A stretch of DNA of 64,000 bases, taken from assembly GCF_000277125.1 (NCBI RefSeq), contig NC_016946.1:5084001-5148000 (forward strand), read 5' to 3'. Positions 53,271 through 62,494 of this stretch are shown here, in pieces; the first letter of the stretch is position 1, and each line of letters starts with the position of its first letter. The stretch comes from Mycobacterium intracellulare ATCC 13950 (GTDB lineage: Bacteria > Actinomycetota > Actinomycetes > Mycobacteriales > Mycobacteriaceae). The position numbers and the translations under genes are program-made. The notes under the pieces were generated by a model that was not told where the DNA came from, did no database searches, and was given only the letters and a program-made list of their open reading frames with translations.

Positions 53271-55509
53271 CCGGCGTCAGCGCCTCGATGCGCGCGGGCA
53301 CGTGCTTGTGCCACGGCGTGCCCGCGTAGGGGTCGCGCCACCCGGTCGAGGTCAGGGCGTTCGGGGCCACTCCGGGCACGACGGTGTGACCGTCGTCGTT
53401 GAGATAGTCGAGCCCAAAGCCGTTGGGCAGGGCGGCATGTCCGGCGAGCATGGTCTCGGTGATCTCGACGGTGGCCTCGGCGCTGCCGGCCGCGGTGCTG
53501 ATGCGGGCCCGGCATCCGTCGACGAGCCCTAGGGCCTGGGCGTCTTCCACGCTCACCCGCAGCGCGCCGTCGGCGTCGCGTTTGCGCCAGGACGGGTCGC
53601 GGAAGATGTCGTTGGCGGTGTAGGCGCGCCGCTCCCCCACCGACAGCACGATCGGGAAATCGGGCGTGGTCAGCTCGGCCGGGGTCCGGGCCAGCGCGGC
53701 CAGTTCGTCGAGCATGGACGGGATTTCCAGCGCGATCTTCTGGTCGGAGTGGCTGATCAACGCGAAGTCGTCCTCGTAGTTGTGGACGGTGAACGTCACG
53801 CCCGAGGGGTTGTCGAGGATCGCGTCGAACAGGGCGTTGCCGTCGGCGTGACCGGCGCGCCGCACGGCGTCGGGGTAGTTCATCGCGGTCTTCTGAGCCA
53901 GGCCCCATAGGGCGGCCGCGCCGCGCAGCCCGTCCGGCAAGGTCGGTCCGAGCGTCTCGTAGAGCACGTACGGAAGTAGCTGAGCCACCGTGGGATTGGT
54001 GGCGGCGGCGGACAGGAAGGCCTCGGCGTACGCTTGCCGACCCCGCTGGGCGGCTTCGCGCAGGGGCCGCAGATCCGCGTCGTCGACCACGCCGAGCGCC
54101 CGCACCAACCGCGCCCAGATCTCGGGCTCGGGCAGTGTTCCCGGCAACGGCTCCAGCAGCGGACGGCGCAATTGGAAAGTGTTGTGCGGGAACTCCAGGT
54201 TGAAGAAGGTGGCTTCCGGCTTCTCGAATTGGGATGCGGCTGGAAGTACATAGTGGGCGAGCCTGGCGGTCTCGGTCATCGCGACGTCGATGACCACCAT
54301 CAGTTCCAGCGACTGGAAGGCTTCGCGGCAGGCGGTCGAATCGGCCAGCGAGTGAGCGGGATTGCTGCTTTCCACGATCATGGCGCGGAAGCGGTCCGGA
54401 TGGTCGGTCAGGATTTCCTCGGGGACCACGTTGCTGGGCACCAGCCCGGAGATGATGGGCGCGCCGGTGACCGGGGTGCGGCCGGAGAACTGGCCGAACA
54501 GCGGCGCGAACGACGAATGCAGGTGCTGGCCACCCTTTTTCGCGAAGTTGCCGGTGAGAACCCAGAGCAGCTTGTTCAGGTAGGAGCACAGCGTGCTGTT
54601 GGGTGCCTGCTGCACGCCGAGATCCTCGAAGACCGAGACGCTCGCCGCGGCGCCGATGCGCCGCGCCGCCGCGCGCAGCAGTTCCTCGTCGACCCCGCAG
54701 TGTTGGGCGTAGTCGGCGACCGCGACGTCGCGCAACGCGTCGCGGACGGTGTCGGCGCCGCGCACGTGCTCGGCGAGAAACGGTTCGTCGCAGAGGTTTT
54801 CCTGGACGAGGACGGCGGCCAGCGCCGCCAGGCACCACGCGTCGGTGCCGGGCCGCACCCGCAGGTGGAAGTCGGACATCTTGGCGGTGTCGGTGACGAC
54901 GGGGTCGATGACGATCATCGACCGGGCCGGATCCTTGGCGATGGCGTTCAGCACCACCCGGGCGCGCGGAAAGCTCTGCGACATCCACGGGTTCTTGCCG
55001 ACGAACACCGCCACCTCGGCGTGCTCGAACTCTCCCCTGGTGTGACCGCCGTACAGCTGCCCGTCGACCCAGGACTCACCGGTTTTCTCCTGCGCCAACG
55101 CATTTGAGCGGTACCGTGAGCCGAGCGCCTTCAGGAAGGCGCCGCTGTACGCCCCGCCCAGGTGATTGCCCTGCCCGCCGCCGCCGTAGTAGAAGATCTT
55201 GTCCCCGCCGTAGGTGTCGCGGATGTGCTTGAATCCCTCGGCGATCTCCACGATCGCGGTGTCCCAGTCGATTTCCTCGTAGCTGCCGTCCGCGCGGCGG
55301 CGCAGCGGGGCGGTCAGCCGGGTGCGGCTGTTCTGATAGTGATCCAGCCGCAACGCCTTGTTGCAGGTGTAGCCCTGCGATGCCGGGTGCGCCTTGTCAC
55401 CGCGGATGCGGGCCAGCCGGCGATCGTCGAGCTGAACGACGATGCCGCAGTTGCATTCGCACAGGATGCATGCGGTGGAGTGCCATTCACCGGTCGTGTC
55501 TGTGGTCAC
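53254..55509 (-). CDS. Molybdopterin-dependent oxidoreductase (Rv0197 type)
   Basis: A 751-residue protein of the DMSO-reductase superfamily, similar in layout to formate dehydrogenase alpha-like enzymes. The [4Fe-4S] cysteines are C14, C17 and C21 in ACILCECNCG and a fourth in GYTCNKAL (about residue 49). The following sequence, YGGGGQGNHLGGAYSGA and FVGKNPWMSQSFPRAR, fits the Mo-bis-MGD domain. The C-terminal cofactor-binding domain includes RDPYAGTPWHKHVP. No Tat signal, so cytosolic. It is translated from a GTG overlapping the TetR stop. Confidence 0.87.
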   Translation of the reverse strand: MTTDTTGEWHSTACILCECNCGIVVQLDDRRLARIRGDKAHPASQGYTCNKALRLDHYQNSRTRLTAPLRRRADGSYEEIDWDTAIVEIAEGFKHIRDTYGGDKIFYYGGGGQGNHLGGAYSGAFLKALGSRYRSNALAQEKTGESWVDGQLYGGHTRGEFEHAEVAVFVGKNPWMSQSFPRARVVLNAIAKDPARSMIVIDPVVTDTAKMSDFHLRVRPGTDAWCLAALAAVLVQENLCDEPFLAEHVRGADTVRDALRDVAVADYAQHCGVDEELLRAAARRIGAAASVSVFEDLGVQQAPNSTLCSYLNKLLWVLTGNFAKKGGQHLHSSFAPLFGQFSGRTPVTGAPIISGLVPSNVVPEEILTDHPDRFRAMIVESSNPAHSLADSTACREAFQSLELMVVIDVAMTETARLAHYVLPAASQFEKPEATFFNLEFPHNTFQLRRPLLEPLPGTLPEPEIWARLVRALGVVDDADLRPLREAAQRGRQAYAEAFLSAAATNPTVAQLLPYVLYETLGPTLPDGLRGAAALWGLAQKTAMNYPDAVRRAGHADGNALFDAILDNPSGVTFTVHNYEDDFALISHSDQKIALEIPSMLDELAALARTPAELTTPDFPIVLSVGERRAYTANDIFRDPSWRKRDADGALRVSVEDAQALGLVDGCRARISTAAGSAEATVEITETMLAGHAALPNGFGLDYLNDDGHTVVPGVAPNALTSTGWRDPYAGTPWHKHVPARIEALTPVSSRS

Positions 55510-56105
55510 TGTGGGACATCCTTTCCGGTCACCCGATACGACGACGTAGCCAAGAGCAGTTCGCGCACCTGGCGGCGGACGACGTCGAGGGGCATCAGGT
55601 CGCGGCGCACCCGAACCAGCAGGATCGCGCCCTCGAGCGCGGTGATGGCGAGGACCGCCAATTCGCCGGCCCGTTCCCGGGCTATGCCGTCGGCGATGAA
55701 GCGCTGGGCGATCAGGTCGGTCCAGCGGTCGAACGCCGCCGCCGCGCGCTCGACGACCGGCGCCATGCGCTCGGCGTCCTGCTCGCCCGCCTCCACGGAC
55801 ACGGCGACGATGGGGCAGCCGGCGCGGAAGTCGCTGTCGAGCAGCTGCTGGCGGAATTTGTCGATCAGGGTGTCGATCAGGTCGAGGCCGCTCGCGGCGT
55901 CGGCGATGATCGCGGCGACGTGGTCGCCGGCGTAGTCCACGGCCTCGCAGAGCAGTTGCGTGCGCCCGCCCGGGAAGTAGTGGTAGGCCGATCCGCGCGG
56001 CGCGCCGCTGTGCTCGAGGACGTCGGAGATGGCGGTGGCGTGGGCGCCGCGCTCCCTGATCAGCAGGGCGGCAGATACCACCATCCGGTCGCGTGGACCG
56101 CGCAT
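55506..56105 (-). CDS. TetR-family regulator (Rv0196 type)
   Basis: A 199-residue regulator with an N-terminal helix-turn-helix: RDRMVVSAALLIRERGAHAT then HSGAPRGSAYYHFPGGRTQL. The ligand domain contains the GCPIVAVSVE pattern also seen in the TetR at 14.2 kb. It is the first gene of a two-gene operon with the molybdopterin oxidoreductase (GTGA overlap). An inverted repeat 22-45 bases before the start is the likely self-operator. Confidence 0.87.
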   Translation of the reverse strand: MRGPRDRMVVSAALLIRERGAHATAISDVLEHSGAPRGSAYHYFPGGRTQLLCEAVDYAGDHVAAIIADAASGLDLIDTLIDKFRQQLLDSDFRAGCPIVAVSVEAGEQDAERMAPVVERAAAAFDRWTDLIAQRFIADGIARERAGELAVLAITALEGAILLVRVRRDLMPLDVVRRQVRELLLATSSYRVTGKDVPQ

Positions 56106-56126
56106 CGCCGCTCCTCAGGGCCCGAA

Positions 56127-56150
56127 GTTATATATGATGCTATACATAAC
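56127..56150. promoter_or_regulatory. Inverted repeat, probable operator of the Rv0196-type TetR
   Basis: A 24-base element beginning GTTATATAT and ending ATACATAAC. Eight of twelve positions of the two halves are palindromic. It is AT-rich in a GC-rich setting and lies 22 bases upstream of the TetR start. Confidence 0.5.
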
Positions 56151-56195
56151 CGCCGCGCCCGCGGAAGCCCCGCAGCGAAGGTGATGGCCCCAAGA

Positions 56196-56238
56196 CGCAG
56201 AATCGCCCGATTTCGCGGCGGAAACGGGCGATTCTGCG
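56196..56238 (-). terminator. Perfect 14-bp stem-loop after the L,D-transpeptidase gene
   Basis: CGCAGAATCGCCCG (56196-56209) is the exact complement of CGGGCGATTCTGCG (56225-56238) with a 15-base loop. It starts 16 bases past the transpeptidase stop on the minus strand. Strong terminator candidate without a long U-tract. Confidence 0.6.
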
Positions 56239-56253
56239 ACTGCTCTCGGGCAG

Positions 56254-57300
56254 CTAGTTCATCCAGTCGGCGGAGCCGTCGTTCTTCTTGTAGTTGCCGC
56301 CGGTCGAGTTCTTCACGATGATCGGGTCTCCCGCGCCGAAGTTGTCGAAGAACCACTTCGCGTTGGAGGGGCTGATGTTGATGCAGCCGTGGCTGACGTC
56401 GCGCTTGCCCTGGTCGTCCACCGACCAGGGGGCGCTGTGCACGTAGTCGCCGACGTTGTCGAACCGGACCGCGTCCTCCACCGTCACCTTGTAGCCGTAG
56501 GTCGAGTTGACCGGGACCCCATAGGTGGACGAATCCATCACCACCGACGCCTTCTTGTCCTGCACGTAGTAGGTGCCGTTGGGGGTTTGGTGGTTGCCGG
56601 ACGTCATGCCCATCGACATCGGGATCGTCTTTTCCACCGTGCCGTTGCGGGTGACGGTCAGCTGATGCGTGGCGTCGTCGGCCGTGGCGACCAGCGTGTC
56701 TCCGGTGCGGAAGCTCGACACGGTGCCCCCGGCGTCGACGGTCACCGCGGTGTGGGCGGGCCAGAAGCTCAACGGCCGCCAGCGCAGCTGCGTCGGGGTC
56801 ATCCAGTAGAACTTGCCCGGGACCGCGGGCACCGACGAGACGTGGACCGCGCCCTCCGCGGCGCCGGCGTCGTCGACGCGTCCCGGAAAGTTGATGATGA
56901 TCGGCTGGGCGACGCCGACGGTCGACCCGTTGGCGGGCTGGATCTTGGGGGGCCCGAACGGGGCCGTCCCGGTGAACGGGGTGGGGTTCTGCCCGGCGGC
57001 CGAGGCCGCCGCGGGTTCCGCCATGGGCGGGAGCCATGGTGGCGCCGCCGCCGGGTCGGGCGGGGGCGGCGGTGCCAGCGGGTCGGGCGGGGGTGGCGGC
57101 GCGAAGGGATCCGGCGGCGCGGGCGGGCCGGGCGGGGCGGCGACGGCGCCCGGGTCGGCGGGAGCCGGGTCCGGGTCGGCCAGCGCGGGGGCGGCGCTCA
57201 GCACCAGCGCCAGGGTCAACACTGCGCCCCAGCCGGTGACGTTCAGAGCGGCGAAGAGACCCTTGAAAGTCCAGGCCTTCGTCCAGCCCGACATATGCAT
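56254..57300 (-). CDS. L,D-transpeptidase (Rv0192/LdtMt4 type)
   Basis: A 348-residue exported enzyme that makes 3-3 peptidoglycan cross-links or attaches proteins. A signal peptide ends near residue 41 (LSAAPALA). A Pro/Asp-rich stretch ([14 protein letters not shown] repeats, about 45-90) follows, then an Ig-like domain ([17 protein letters not shown]), then a YkuD catalytic domain from about 205. The active-site Cys is in [15 protein letters not shown], with the His in YVHSAPWS. The start could be Met3 (57294). M. tuberculosis has five Ldt enzymes. This is the fourth by position. Confidence 0.88.
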   Translation of the reverse strand: MHMSGWTKAWTFKGLFAALNVTGWGAVLTLALVLSAAPALADPDPAPADPGAVAAPPGPPAPPDPFAPPPPPDPLAPPPPPDPAAAPPWLPPMAEPAAASAAGQNPTPFTGTAPFGPPKIQPANGSTVGVAQPIIINFPGRVDDAGAAEGAVHVSSVPAVPGKFYWMTPTQLRWRPLSFWPAHTAVTVDAGGTVSSFRTGDTLVATADDATHQLTVTRNGTVEKTIPMSMGMTSGNHQTPNGTYYVQDKKASVVMDSSTYGVPVNSTYGYKVTVEDAVRFDNVGDYVHSAPWSVDDQGKRDVSHGCINISPSNAKWFFDNFGAGDPIIVKNSTGGNYKKNDGSADWMN

Positions 57301-57412
57301 ACCTCCACTTGTCTACTCCGACACAGTCTGGCATAGGGCGGGCGCCGTCGACCGTCGCCGGCGGGCGTCCGCAGCCCCGGAGCCGCCAAGAACACGCCTC
57401 TGAGCTGGGCGG

Positions 57413-58666
57413 TTATGAATCGAGTGAGCTTGTCGGCCGCGGCGGGGGGACGTCGAGCATCCGCCGGTTGGCGGCGATGCCGACCAGCGCGACCGCCATC
57501 AGGATCGCCGAAGCGATCAGCATCATCGTGACGCTGTGCTCGTAGAGCAGCCCGCCCGCCAGCGAGCCGGCCATGATGCCGACCTGGAATGCCGTCACGT
57601 AGAGGCCCGAGGCCCCGTCGGGGTCGTCGGCCCCGTTGCGCATGGCGGCGGATTGCATCATCGGCGATACGGCGGTGGCCATGGCCCCCCACAGCACGAT
57701 GGCGGCGGTGCCGATCAGCGCCGTCGTCGCGCCGGACCGGCCGCCGAACGCCAGCGCCGTCAGCACCACGAAGGCGGCCGTCAGACCCGTCATGCACAGG
57801 ATGACGGCGCCCTTGGGGCGGTGGTCCAGGGGCCGCGCCACCAGCGGCACCGATAGCAGGCCGGCCAGCCCGTAGGCGGCCAGCACCCAGGCCAGGTTCG
57901 GCCCACGCACGCCCAGGACGTTGCGGATGAGCTCGACGATGAACGTGTAGGACACGAAGTGGCCGGTGACCGCGATCATCGCCAGCACGCTCACGATGAT
58001 CAGCCGCGGGTTGCGGTGATGGCGGGACCGGGGCCCGACGTGGGCCAGCTGATCCTCGGTGAGCACCATCTCCGGCAGCATCAGCCGGGCGGCGACCGTG
58101 ACGAGCGCGGCCGCGACGGTGACGCACACGACGGCCAGGCGCCATCCCCACATCAGGCTCAGGGCCGCGGTCAGCGGGCTGCCGACGACCAGCGCCAGGC
58201 TGGTGCCGACGTAGATCGATGTGGTGGCTCGCCCGGCGTGGCTGGGCGGCACCAGCCGGGTCGCGATCGGCGCGATGACCGACCACAGCAGCCCGTGGGT
58301 GATCGCACACAGCACCCGCCCGGCGGCCAGCACCGCGAAGTTGGGCGCCAGCGCCGAGATGAGCTGGGAGGCGGTCAGGCAGGTCAGGCTCGCGACCAGC
58401 ACGCGGCGGCGCGGCAGGTGCGCGGTCCAGCGCACCAGCGGGATCGTCGTCAGGGCCGCGACCAGGGCGTACCAGGACAGCAGGGTCCCCACCAGGACCA
58501 AACTGACGTTGAGGTTGCGGGCGATCGCCGGCAGCGCCCCCACCGGCAGGATCTCGGCGGTGACATAGGTGAAGGCCGCGGCCGCGAGGATGGCGAGCTG
58601 AGCCGCGATCCGTGGCGTCCACGTTCGCGCGGCTGCGTTGGCGGTTTCGGCAGTCATCACAGTCAT
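57413..58666 (-). CDS. MFS drug/sugar efflux permease (Rv0191 type)
   Basis: A 417-residue major facilitator with twelve membrane helices, of the AraJ/CmlR-like DHA1 group. The motif in the loop between helices 2 and 3 is VRWTAHLPRRRVLVASL. The N-terminal AAFTYVTAEILPVGALP is typical of this group. M. tuberculosis Rv0191 has been linked to chloramphenicol and other drug efflux. The start at 58666 (MTVMTAET) is preferred over 58732. It lies in the same direction downstream of ricR. Confidence 0.86.
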   Translation of the reverse strand: MTVMTAETANAAARTWTPRIAAQLAILAAAAFTYVTAEILPVGALPAIARNLNVSLVLVGTLLSWYALVAALTTIPLVRWTAHLPRRRVLVASLTCLTASQLISALAPNFAVLAAGRVLCAITHGLLWSVIAPIATRLVPPSHAGRATTSIYVGTSLALVVGSPLTAALSLMWGWRLAVVCVTVAAALVTVAARLMLPEMVLTEDQLAHVGPRSRHHRNPRLIIVSVLAMIAVTGHFVSYTFIVELIRNVLGVRGPNLAWVLAAYGLAGLLSVPLVARPLDHRPKGAVILCMTGLTAAFVVLTALAFGGRSGATTALIGTAAIVLWGAMATAVSPMMQSAAMRNGADDPDGASGLYVTAFQVGIMAGSLAGGLLYEHSVTMMLIASAILMAVALVGIAANRRMLDVPPPRPTSSLDS

Positions 58667-58776
58667 CGCTTGGGTGTGCGCAATCGGCTGAGCAACGTCG
58701 CCGAGGTCACGCTCCCCATACCGTACGCACACCGGCTACCGGTTCCTCCAACTTGGCGCGGCAACACGCCCTGCGA

Positions 58777-59067
58777 TCAGGAGCGGACGAGGCGAGCGAT
58801 CGCGGCGGAGGCCTCGCTGAGCTTCGTGTCGGCCTCGTCGCCGCCCTCGGCAACGGCCCGGGTGACGCAGTGGCTCAGGTGCTCGTCGAGCAAATTCAGC
58901 GCGACCGACCGCAACGCGCTGTTGACGGCGCTGATCTGGGTCAGCACGTCGATGCAGTACTTGTCTTCCTCGATCATGCGGGCGATGCCCCGCACCTGGC
59001 CCTCGATGCGCCGCAGCCGCTTGGCGTAGTTGTCCTTCTGCTGCGAGTACCCGTGTTCGTCTGTCAT
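58777..59067 (-). CDS. ricR: Copper-sensing repressor RicR (CsoR family)
   Basis: A 96-residue all-helical CsoR-family Cu(I) sensor. The copper ligands are all present: C38 (KYCIDVL), H63 and C67 (DEHLSHCVT). The N-terminal KRLRRIEGQVRGIARMIE is the family signature. RicR represses the copper-protection regulon, including itself, mymT, lpqS and mmcO, and is released when Cu(I) binds. Its operator sits 47 bases upstream, in the ilvD intergenic region. Confidence 0.94.
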   Translation of the reverse strand: MTDEHGYSQQKDNYAKRLRRIEGQVRGIARMIEEDKYCIDVLTQISAVNSALRSVALNLLDEHLSHCVTRAVAEGGDEADTKLSEASAAIARLVRS

Positions 59068-59113
59068 CGTCGATTCACCCCTGCCGCTCCGTCTGGCCCG
59101 CCCATCCCAGCTT

Positions 59114-59130
59114 ATACCCCGACGGGGTAT
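59114..59130. promoter_or_regulatory. RicR operator upstream of ricR
   Basis: ATACCCC-GAC-GGGGTAT is a perfect inverted repeat. The TACCC-N5-GGGTA core has the same spacing as the element before mymT. A TATAAG hexamer on the minus strand (59116-59111) overlaps it, so bound RicR would block ricR transcription. Confidence 0.8.
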
Positions 59131-59175
59131 TACCCCGGGAACGGGCATCGCGACTGGCCAGCGCATACTTGAACG

Positions 59176-60888
59176 ATGCCCACCACCGATTCGGCTCGGA
59201 CCGCCGACATCAAGCCGCGTAGTCGTGACGTCACCGACGGCCTGGAGAAGGCCGCCGCCCGTGGCATGCTGCGGGCAGTAGGCATGGGAGACGAGGACTT
59301 CGCCAAGCCGCAGATCGGCGTCGCGTCGTCCTGGAACGAGATCACGCCGTGCAACCTCTCGCTGGACCGGCTCGCCAAGGCCGTCAAGGAGGGGGTGTTC
59401 TCGGCCGGCGGGTACCCCCTCGAGTTCGGCACCATCTCCGTGTCCGACGGCATCTCGATGGGCCACGAGGGGATGCACTTCTCCCTGGTGTCGCGCGAGG
59501 TGATCGCCGACAGCGTCGAGACGGTGATGCAGGCCGAACGCCTCGACGGCTCGGTGCTGCTGGCCGGCTGCGACAAGTCGCTGCCCGGGATGCTGATGGC
59601 CGCCGCGCGGCTGGACCTGGCCTCGGTGTTCCTCTACGCGGGCTCGATCCTGCCGGGGGTGGCCAAGCTCTCCGACGGCAGCGAGCGCGAGGTCACCATC
59701 ATCGACGCGTTCGAGGCGGTGGGGGCCTGCGCCCGCGGGCTGATGCCGCGCGAGGACGTCGACGCCATCGAGCGGGCGATCTGCCCCGGCGAGGGCGCCT
59801 GCGGCGGCATGTACACCGCCAACACGATGGCCAGCGCCGCCGAGGCGCTCGGGATGTCGTTGCCGGGCAGCGCGGCGCCGCCGGCGACCGACCGCCGCCG
59901 CGACGGGTTCGCGCGGCGCAGCGGCGCGGCCGTCGTCGAACTGCTGCGGCGCGGGATCACCGCCCGCGACATCCTCACCAAGGAGGCGTTCGAAAACGCC
60001 ATCGCGGTGGTGATGGCCTTCGGCGGGTCCACCAACGCGGTGCTGCACCTGCTGGCCATCGCCCACGAGGCCGACGTCGCGCTGACGCTCGACGACTTCA
60101 GCCGGATCGGGTCGAAGGTTCCGCATTTGGCCGACGTCAAGCCGTTCGGCCGCCACGTGATGTCGCACGTCGACCACATCGGCGGCGTGCCGGTGATGAT
60201 GAAGGCGTTGCTGGATGCCGGCCTACTGCGCGGCGATTGCCTGACGGTCACCGGTGCGACCGTGGCCGAGAACCTGGCCGAGATCGCCCCGCCCGACCCC
60301 GACGGCAAGGTGCTGCGGGCCCTGAGCAATCCCATTCACCCCACCGGGGGCATCACCATCCTGCGCGGATCGCTGGCTCCCGAGGGGGCGGTGGTGAAGT
60401 CCGCCGGCTTCGATTCCGACGTGTTCGAGGGCACCGCAAGGGTTTTCGACGGTGAACGGGCCGCGCTCGATGCCCTCGAGGACGGCACCATCACCAAGGG
60501 CGACGCGGTGGTGATCCGCTACGAGGGCCCGAAGGGCGGACCCGGCATGCGCGAGATGCTCGCCATCACCGGCGCGATCAAGGGCGCCGGTCTCGGCAAG
60601 GACGTGCTGTTGCTGACCGACGGCCGGTTCTCCGGGGGGACGACGGGGCTGTGCGTCGGTCACATCGCCCCGGAGGCGGTGGACGCCGGACCGATCGCGT
60701 TTCTGCGCGACGGCGACCGCATCCGGCTGGACGTCGCCAACCGGGTGCTCGAGGTGCTCGCCGATCCGGCTGAATTCGATTCGCGGCGAACGGGTTTCAC
60801 ACCGCCGCCGCCGCGCTACAAGACCGGGGTGCTGGCCAAGTACGTCAAGCTGGTCAGCTCGGCCGCCATCGGCGCGGTCTGCGGTTGA
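59176..60888 (+). CDS. ilvD: Dihydroxy-acid dehydratase
   Basis: A 570-residue IlvD, an Fe-S dehydratase converting 2,3-dihydroxy-isovalerate and its methylvalerate analogue to the 2-oxo acids in valine and isoleucine synthesis. Cluster-binding Cys positions are visible in [22 protein letters not shown] and [15 protein letters not shown]. The C-terminal [13 protein letters not shown] and [17 protein letters not shown] are signatures. Full length. A terminator-like hairpin follows the stop. It shares its promoter region with ricR. Confidence 0.95.
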   Translation: MPTTDSARTADIKPRSRDVTDGLEKAAARGMLRAVGMGDEDFAKPQIGVASSWNEITPCNLSLDRLAKAVKEGVFSAGGYPLEFGTISVSDGISMGHEGMHFSLVSREVIADSVETVMQAERLDGSVLLAGCDKSLPGMLMAAARLDLASVFLYAGSILPGVAKLSDGSEREVTIIDAFEAVGACARGLMPREDVDAIERAICPGEGACGGMYTANTMASAAEALGMSLPGSAAPPATDRRRDGFARRSGAAVVELLRRGITARDILTKEAFENAIAVVMAFGGSTNAVLHLLAIAHEADVALTLDDFSRIGSKVPHLADVKPFGRHVMSHVDHIGGVPVMMKALLDAGLLRGDCLTVTGATVAENLAEIAPPDPDGKVLRALSNPIHPTGGITILRGSLAPEGAVVKSAGFDSDVFEGTARVFDGERAALDALEDGTITKGDAVVIRYEGPKGGPGMREMLAITGAIKGAGLGKDVLLLTDGRFSGGTTGLCVGHIAPEAVDAGPIAFLRDGDRIRLDVANRVLEVLADPAEFDSRRTGFTPPPPRYKTGVLAKYVKLVSSAAIGAVCG

Positions 60889-60892
60889 TCTC

Positions 60893-60919
60893 CGCCTGAC
60901 CGGATCGCCCGGCCAGGCG
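60893..60919 (+). terminator. Stem-loop after ilvD
   Basis: CGCCTGACCGG (60893-60903) pairs with CCGGCCAGGCG (60909-60919) at 10 of 11 positions around a 5-base loop, immediately after the ilvD stop. Probable terminator, no U-tract. Confidence 0.5.
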
Positions 60920-60952
60920 GCGAATCGACCTGTGCCCTAACCGAATTCGGGG

Positions 60953-61393
60953 CTAGGCGTGCGTTCCCGTGGCGCGCGTGCGCATGCCGAAGTAGGTGGC
61001 GTTGAGACCCAGGAAGGTCAGCAACGCGCCCGCGACGACATTCGACCACGTCATGCCGGTGGTCAGCGTGACGTCCGGCAGGATCCACGTCGACACGATG
61101 ACCCACGCGCCGAGCACCGGCAGCGTCCACGTCATGCCGTGCGCGCGATCCAGCGTCGTGGCGAACCCGTACGCCAGGAACGCCACCGCGATCCCGGCGA
61201 TCAGGTCAGACGTGGCGAGCGACCTCGTCGCGCTGAATCCCACGATCCACGGCGACGCGGCCACATACAGACCCGTCAGCAGCGCCAGGCCGAAGGTGAA
61301 ATGCGCACTCATCGACTCGGCGACACGCTCGTAGCGGGCGCGCAACGCCATCAAATCGGGGTGGTGATCGATTGATGAATGGACTGTACTCAT
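60953..61393 (-). CDS. SPW-repeat membrane protein (Rv0188 type)
   Basis: A 146-residue protein with four membrane helices arranged as two SPW-type repeats: LYVAASPWIVGFSATRSLA and LGAWVIVSTWILPDVTLTTG. A soluble N-terminus of about 30 residues precedes them. The family has no known activity. It matches Rv0188 by place next to ilvD. It converges on ilvD. Confidence 0.82.
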   Translation of the reverse strand: MSTVHSSIDHHPDLMALRARYERVAESMSAHFTFGLALLTGLYVAASPWIVGFSATRSLATSDLIAGIAVAFLAYGFATTLDRAHGMTWTLPVLGAWVIVSTWILPDVTLTTGMTWSNVVAGALLTFLGLNATYFGMRTRATGTHA

Positions 61394-61509
61394 TTTGTGA
61401 CCTTTCTGTTATGCAGCAAGCCTTTTGAGCTGGGCTGCACCCATCCATCTGTGATCAACATTACGCTCGATCGCGGCCCAGTTCGAGAAACCGCGTAGCC
61501 TCTTGAGGC

Positions 61510-62493
61510 ATGGACCTCGCGGATCGATTGCGGCTCGATCACCCGGTGGGACAGGCCGGCATGGGCGGCGGTCTTGCGGGGGCGGCCCTGGCGGCCGCGG
61601 TCGCCAACGCGGGCGGGCTCGGCACGCTGGGCATCGACACCCCGCGCCGGCTGCGCGCCTCGATCGACGAGGTGCGCGAGCAGGCGCCGGGTCGTGCCGT
61701 CGCGGTAAACCTGTTGCTGCCCTTTGTGCATCGCCATCACGTCGCGGCCTGCGTCGACGCCCGGGTGGACGCGGTGGTGTTGGCGTTCGGCGACAAGCGG
61801 GGCCTCGTCGAGCATCTGCGCGACGCCGGGGTCTTCGTCTTCGTGATGGTGGGCACCGAGGCGCAGGCGCGGGCCGCGATCGCCTGCGGCGCTGACGGTT
61901 TGATCGCTCAGGGGCGCGAGGCCGGCGGGCACCTCGTGGGGACCGTGCCGGCCCTGGATTTTCTCCCGCACGCCCTGCGCGCGGCCGGGAACCGACCGGT
62001 GTTCCTGGCCGGCGGCGTCGCCACCGCCGCCGACACTCGCGCCGCGCTGGACGGCGGCGCCAGCGGTGTCATCGCGGGCACGCGATTCCTGTTGACGCAC
62101 GAGGCCAACGCGAGCCGCGAGTATCAGCGGCGAATCCTTCGGGCCGACAGGACGATCGAGACAAACCTGTTCGGCCTGAGCTGGCCGCTACGGCACCGCG
62201 TCGTGCCCAACGAGGCGACGCGCCGGTGGTGCCGCGCCGACGGGCGGGCCAAGGCGGTGCCGGCGGCGCTCAACGCGGCCAGTCGTCCCCTGTCGGCGCT
62301 GGGCTATTTCGATGCGGGCGCACTGATGCGCCTGCAGTCGCCGGCCCTGCCGTTCTTCACGCCGCTGGCACCGGTGGCCGGTGTGCCCGACTCCTGGCTG
62401 GACGGCGCCGCCCTGTACGCCGGTGAAACCGCCCTGCGGATCGGCGAACTCACCTCCGCCGGGCAGGCGGTCGCCGACCTGTCCCCGCGCTGA
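61510..62493 (+). CDS. Nitronate monooxygenase/2-nitropropane dioxygenase-like flavoprotein
   Basis: A 327-residue TIM-barrel FMN enzyme of the NPD family. The N-terminal PVGQAGMGGGLAGAALAAAV, the His-rich HRHHVAACVDA, the phosphate-binding GREAGGHLVGT and FLAGGVATAADTRAALDGGASGVIAGTRF segments are typical. The group oxidises nitronates such as propionate-3-nitronate, or has related roles. I do not recall a counterpart between Rv0187 and Rv0188. It converges on the O-methyltransferase gene with a one-base gap. Confidence 0.85.
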   Translation: MDLADRLRLDHPVGQAGMGGGLAGAALAAAVANAGGLGTLGIDTPRRLRASIDEVREQAPGRAVAVNLLLPFVHRHHVAACVDARVDAVVLAFGDKRGLVEHLRDAGVFVFVMVGTEAQARAAIACGADGLIAQGREAGGHLVGTVPALDFLPHALRAAGNRPVFLAGGVATAADTRAALDGGASGVIAGTRFLLTHEANASREYQRRILRADRTIETNLFGLSWPLRHRVVPNEATRRWCRADGRAKAVPAALNAASRPLSALGYFDAGALMRLQSPALPFFTPLAPVAGVPDSWLDGAALYAGETALRIGELTSAGQAVADLSPR

Positions 62494-62494
62494 G

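Noticed and set aside
57036..57130. Apparent DNA tandem repeat in the transpeptidase gene
   Set aside because: It is the coding of a Pro/Asp-rich linker (PPPPPDP units) and is explained by the protein.
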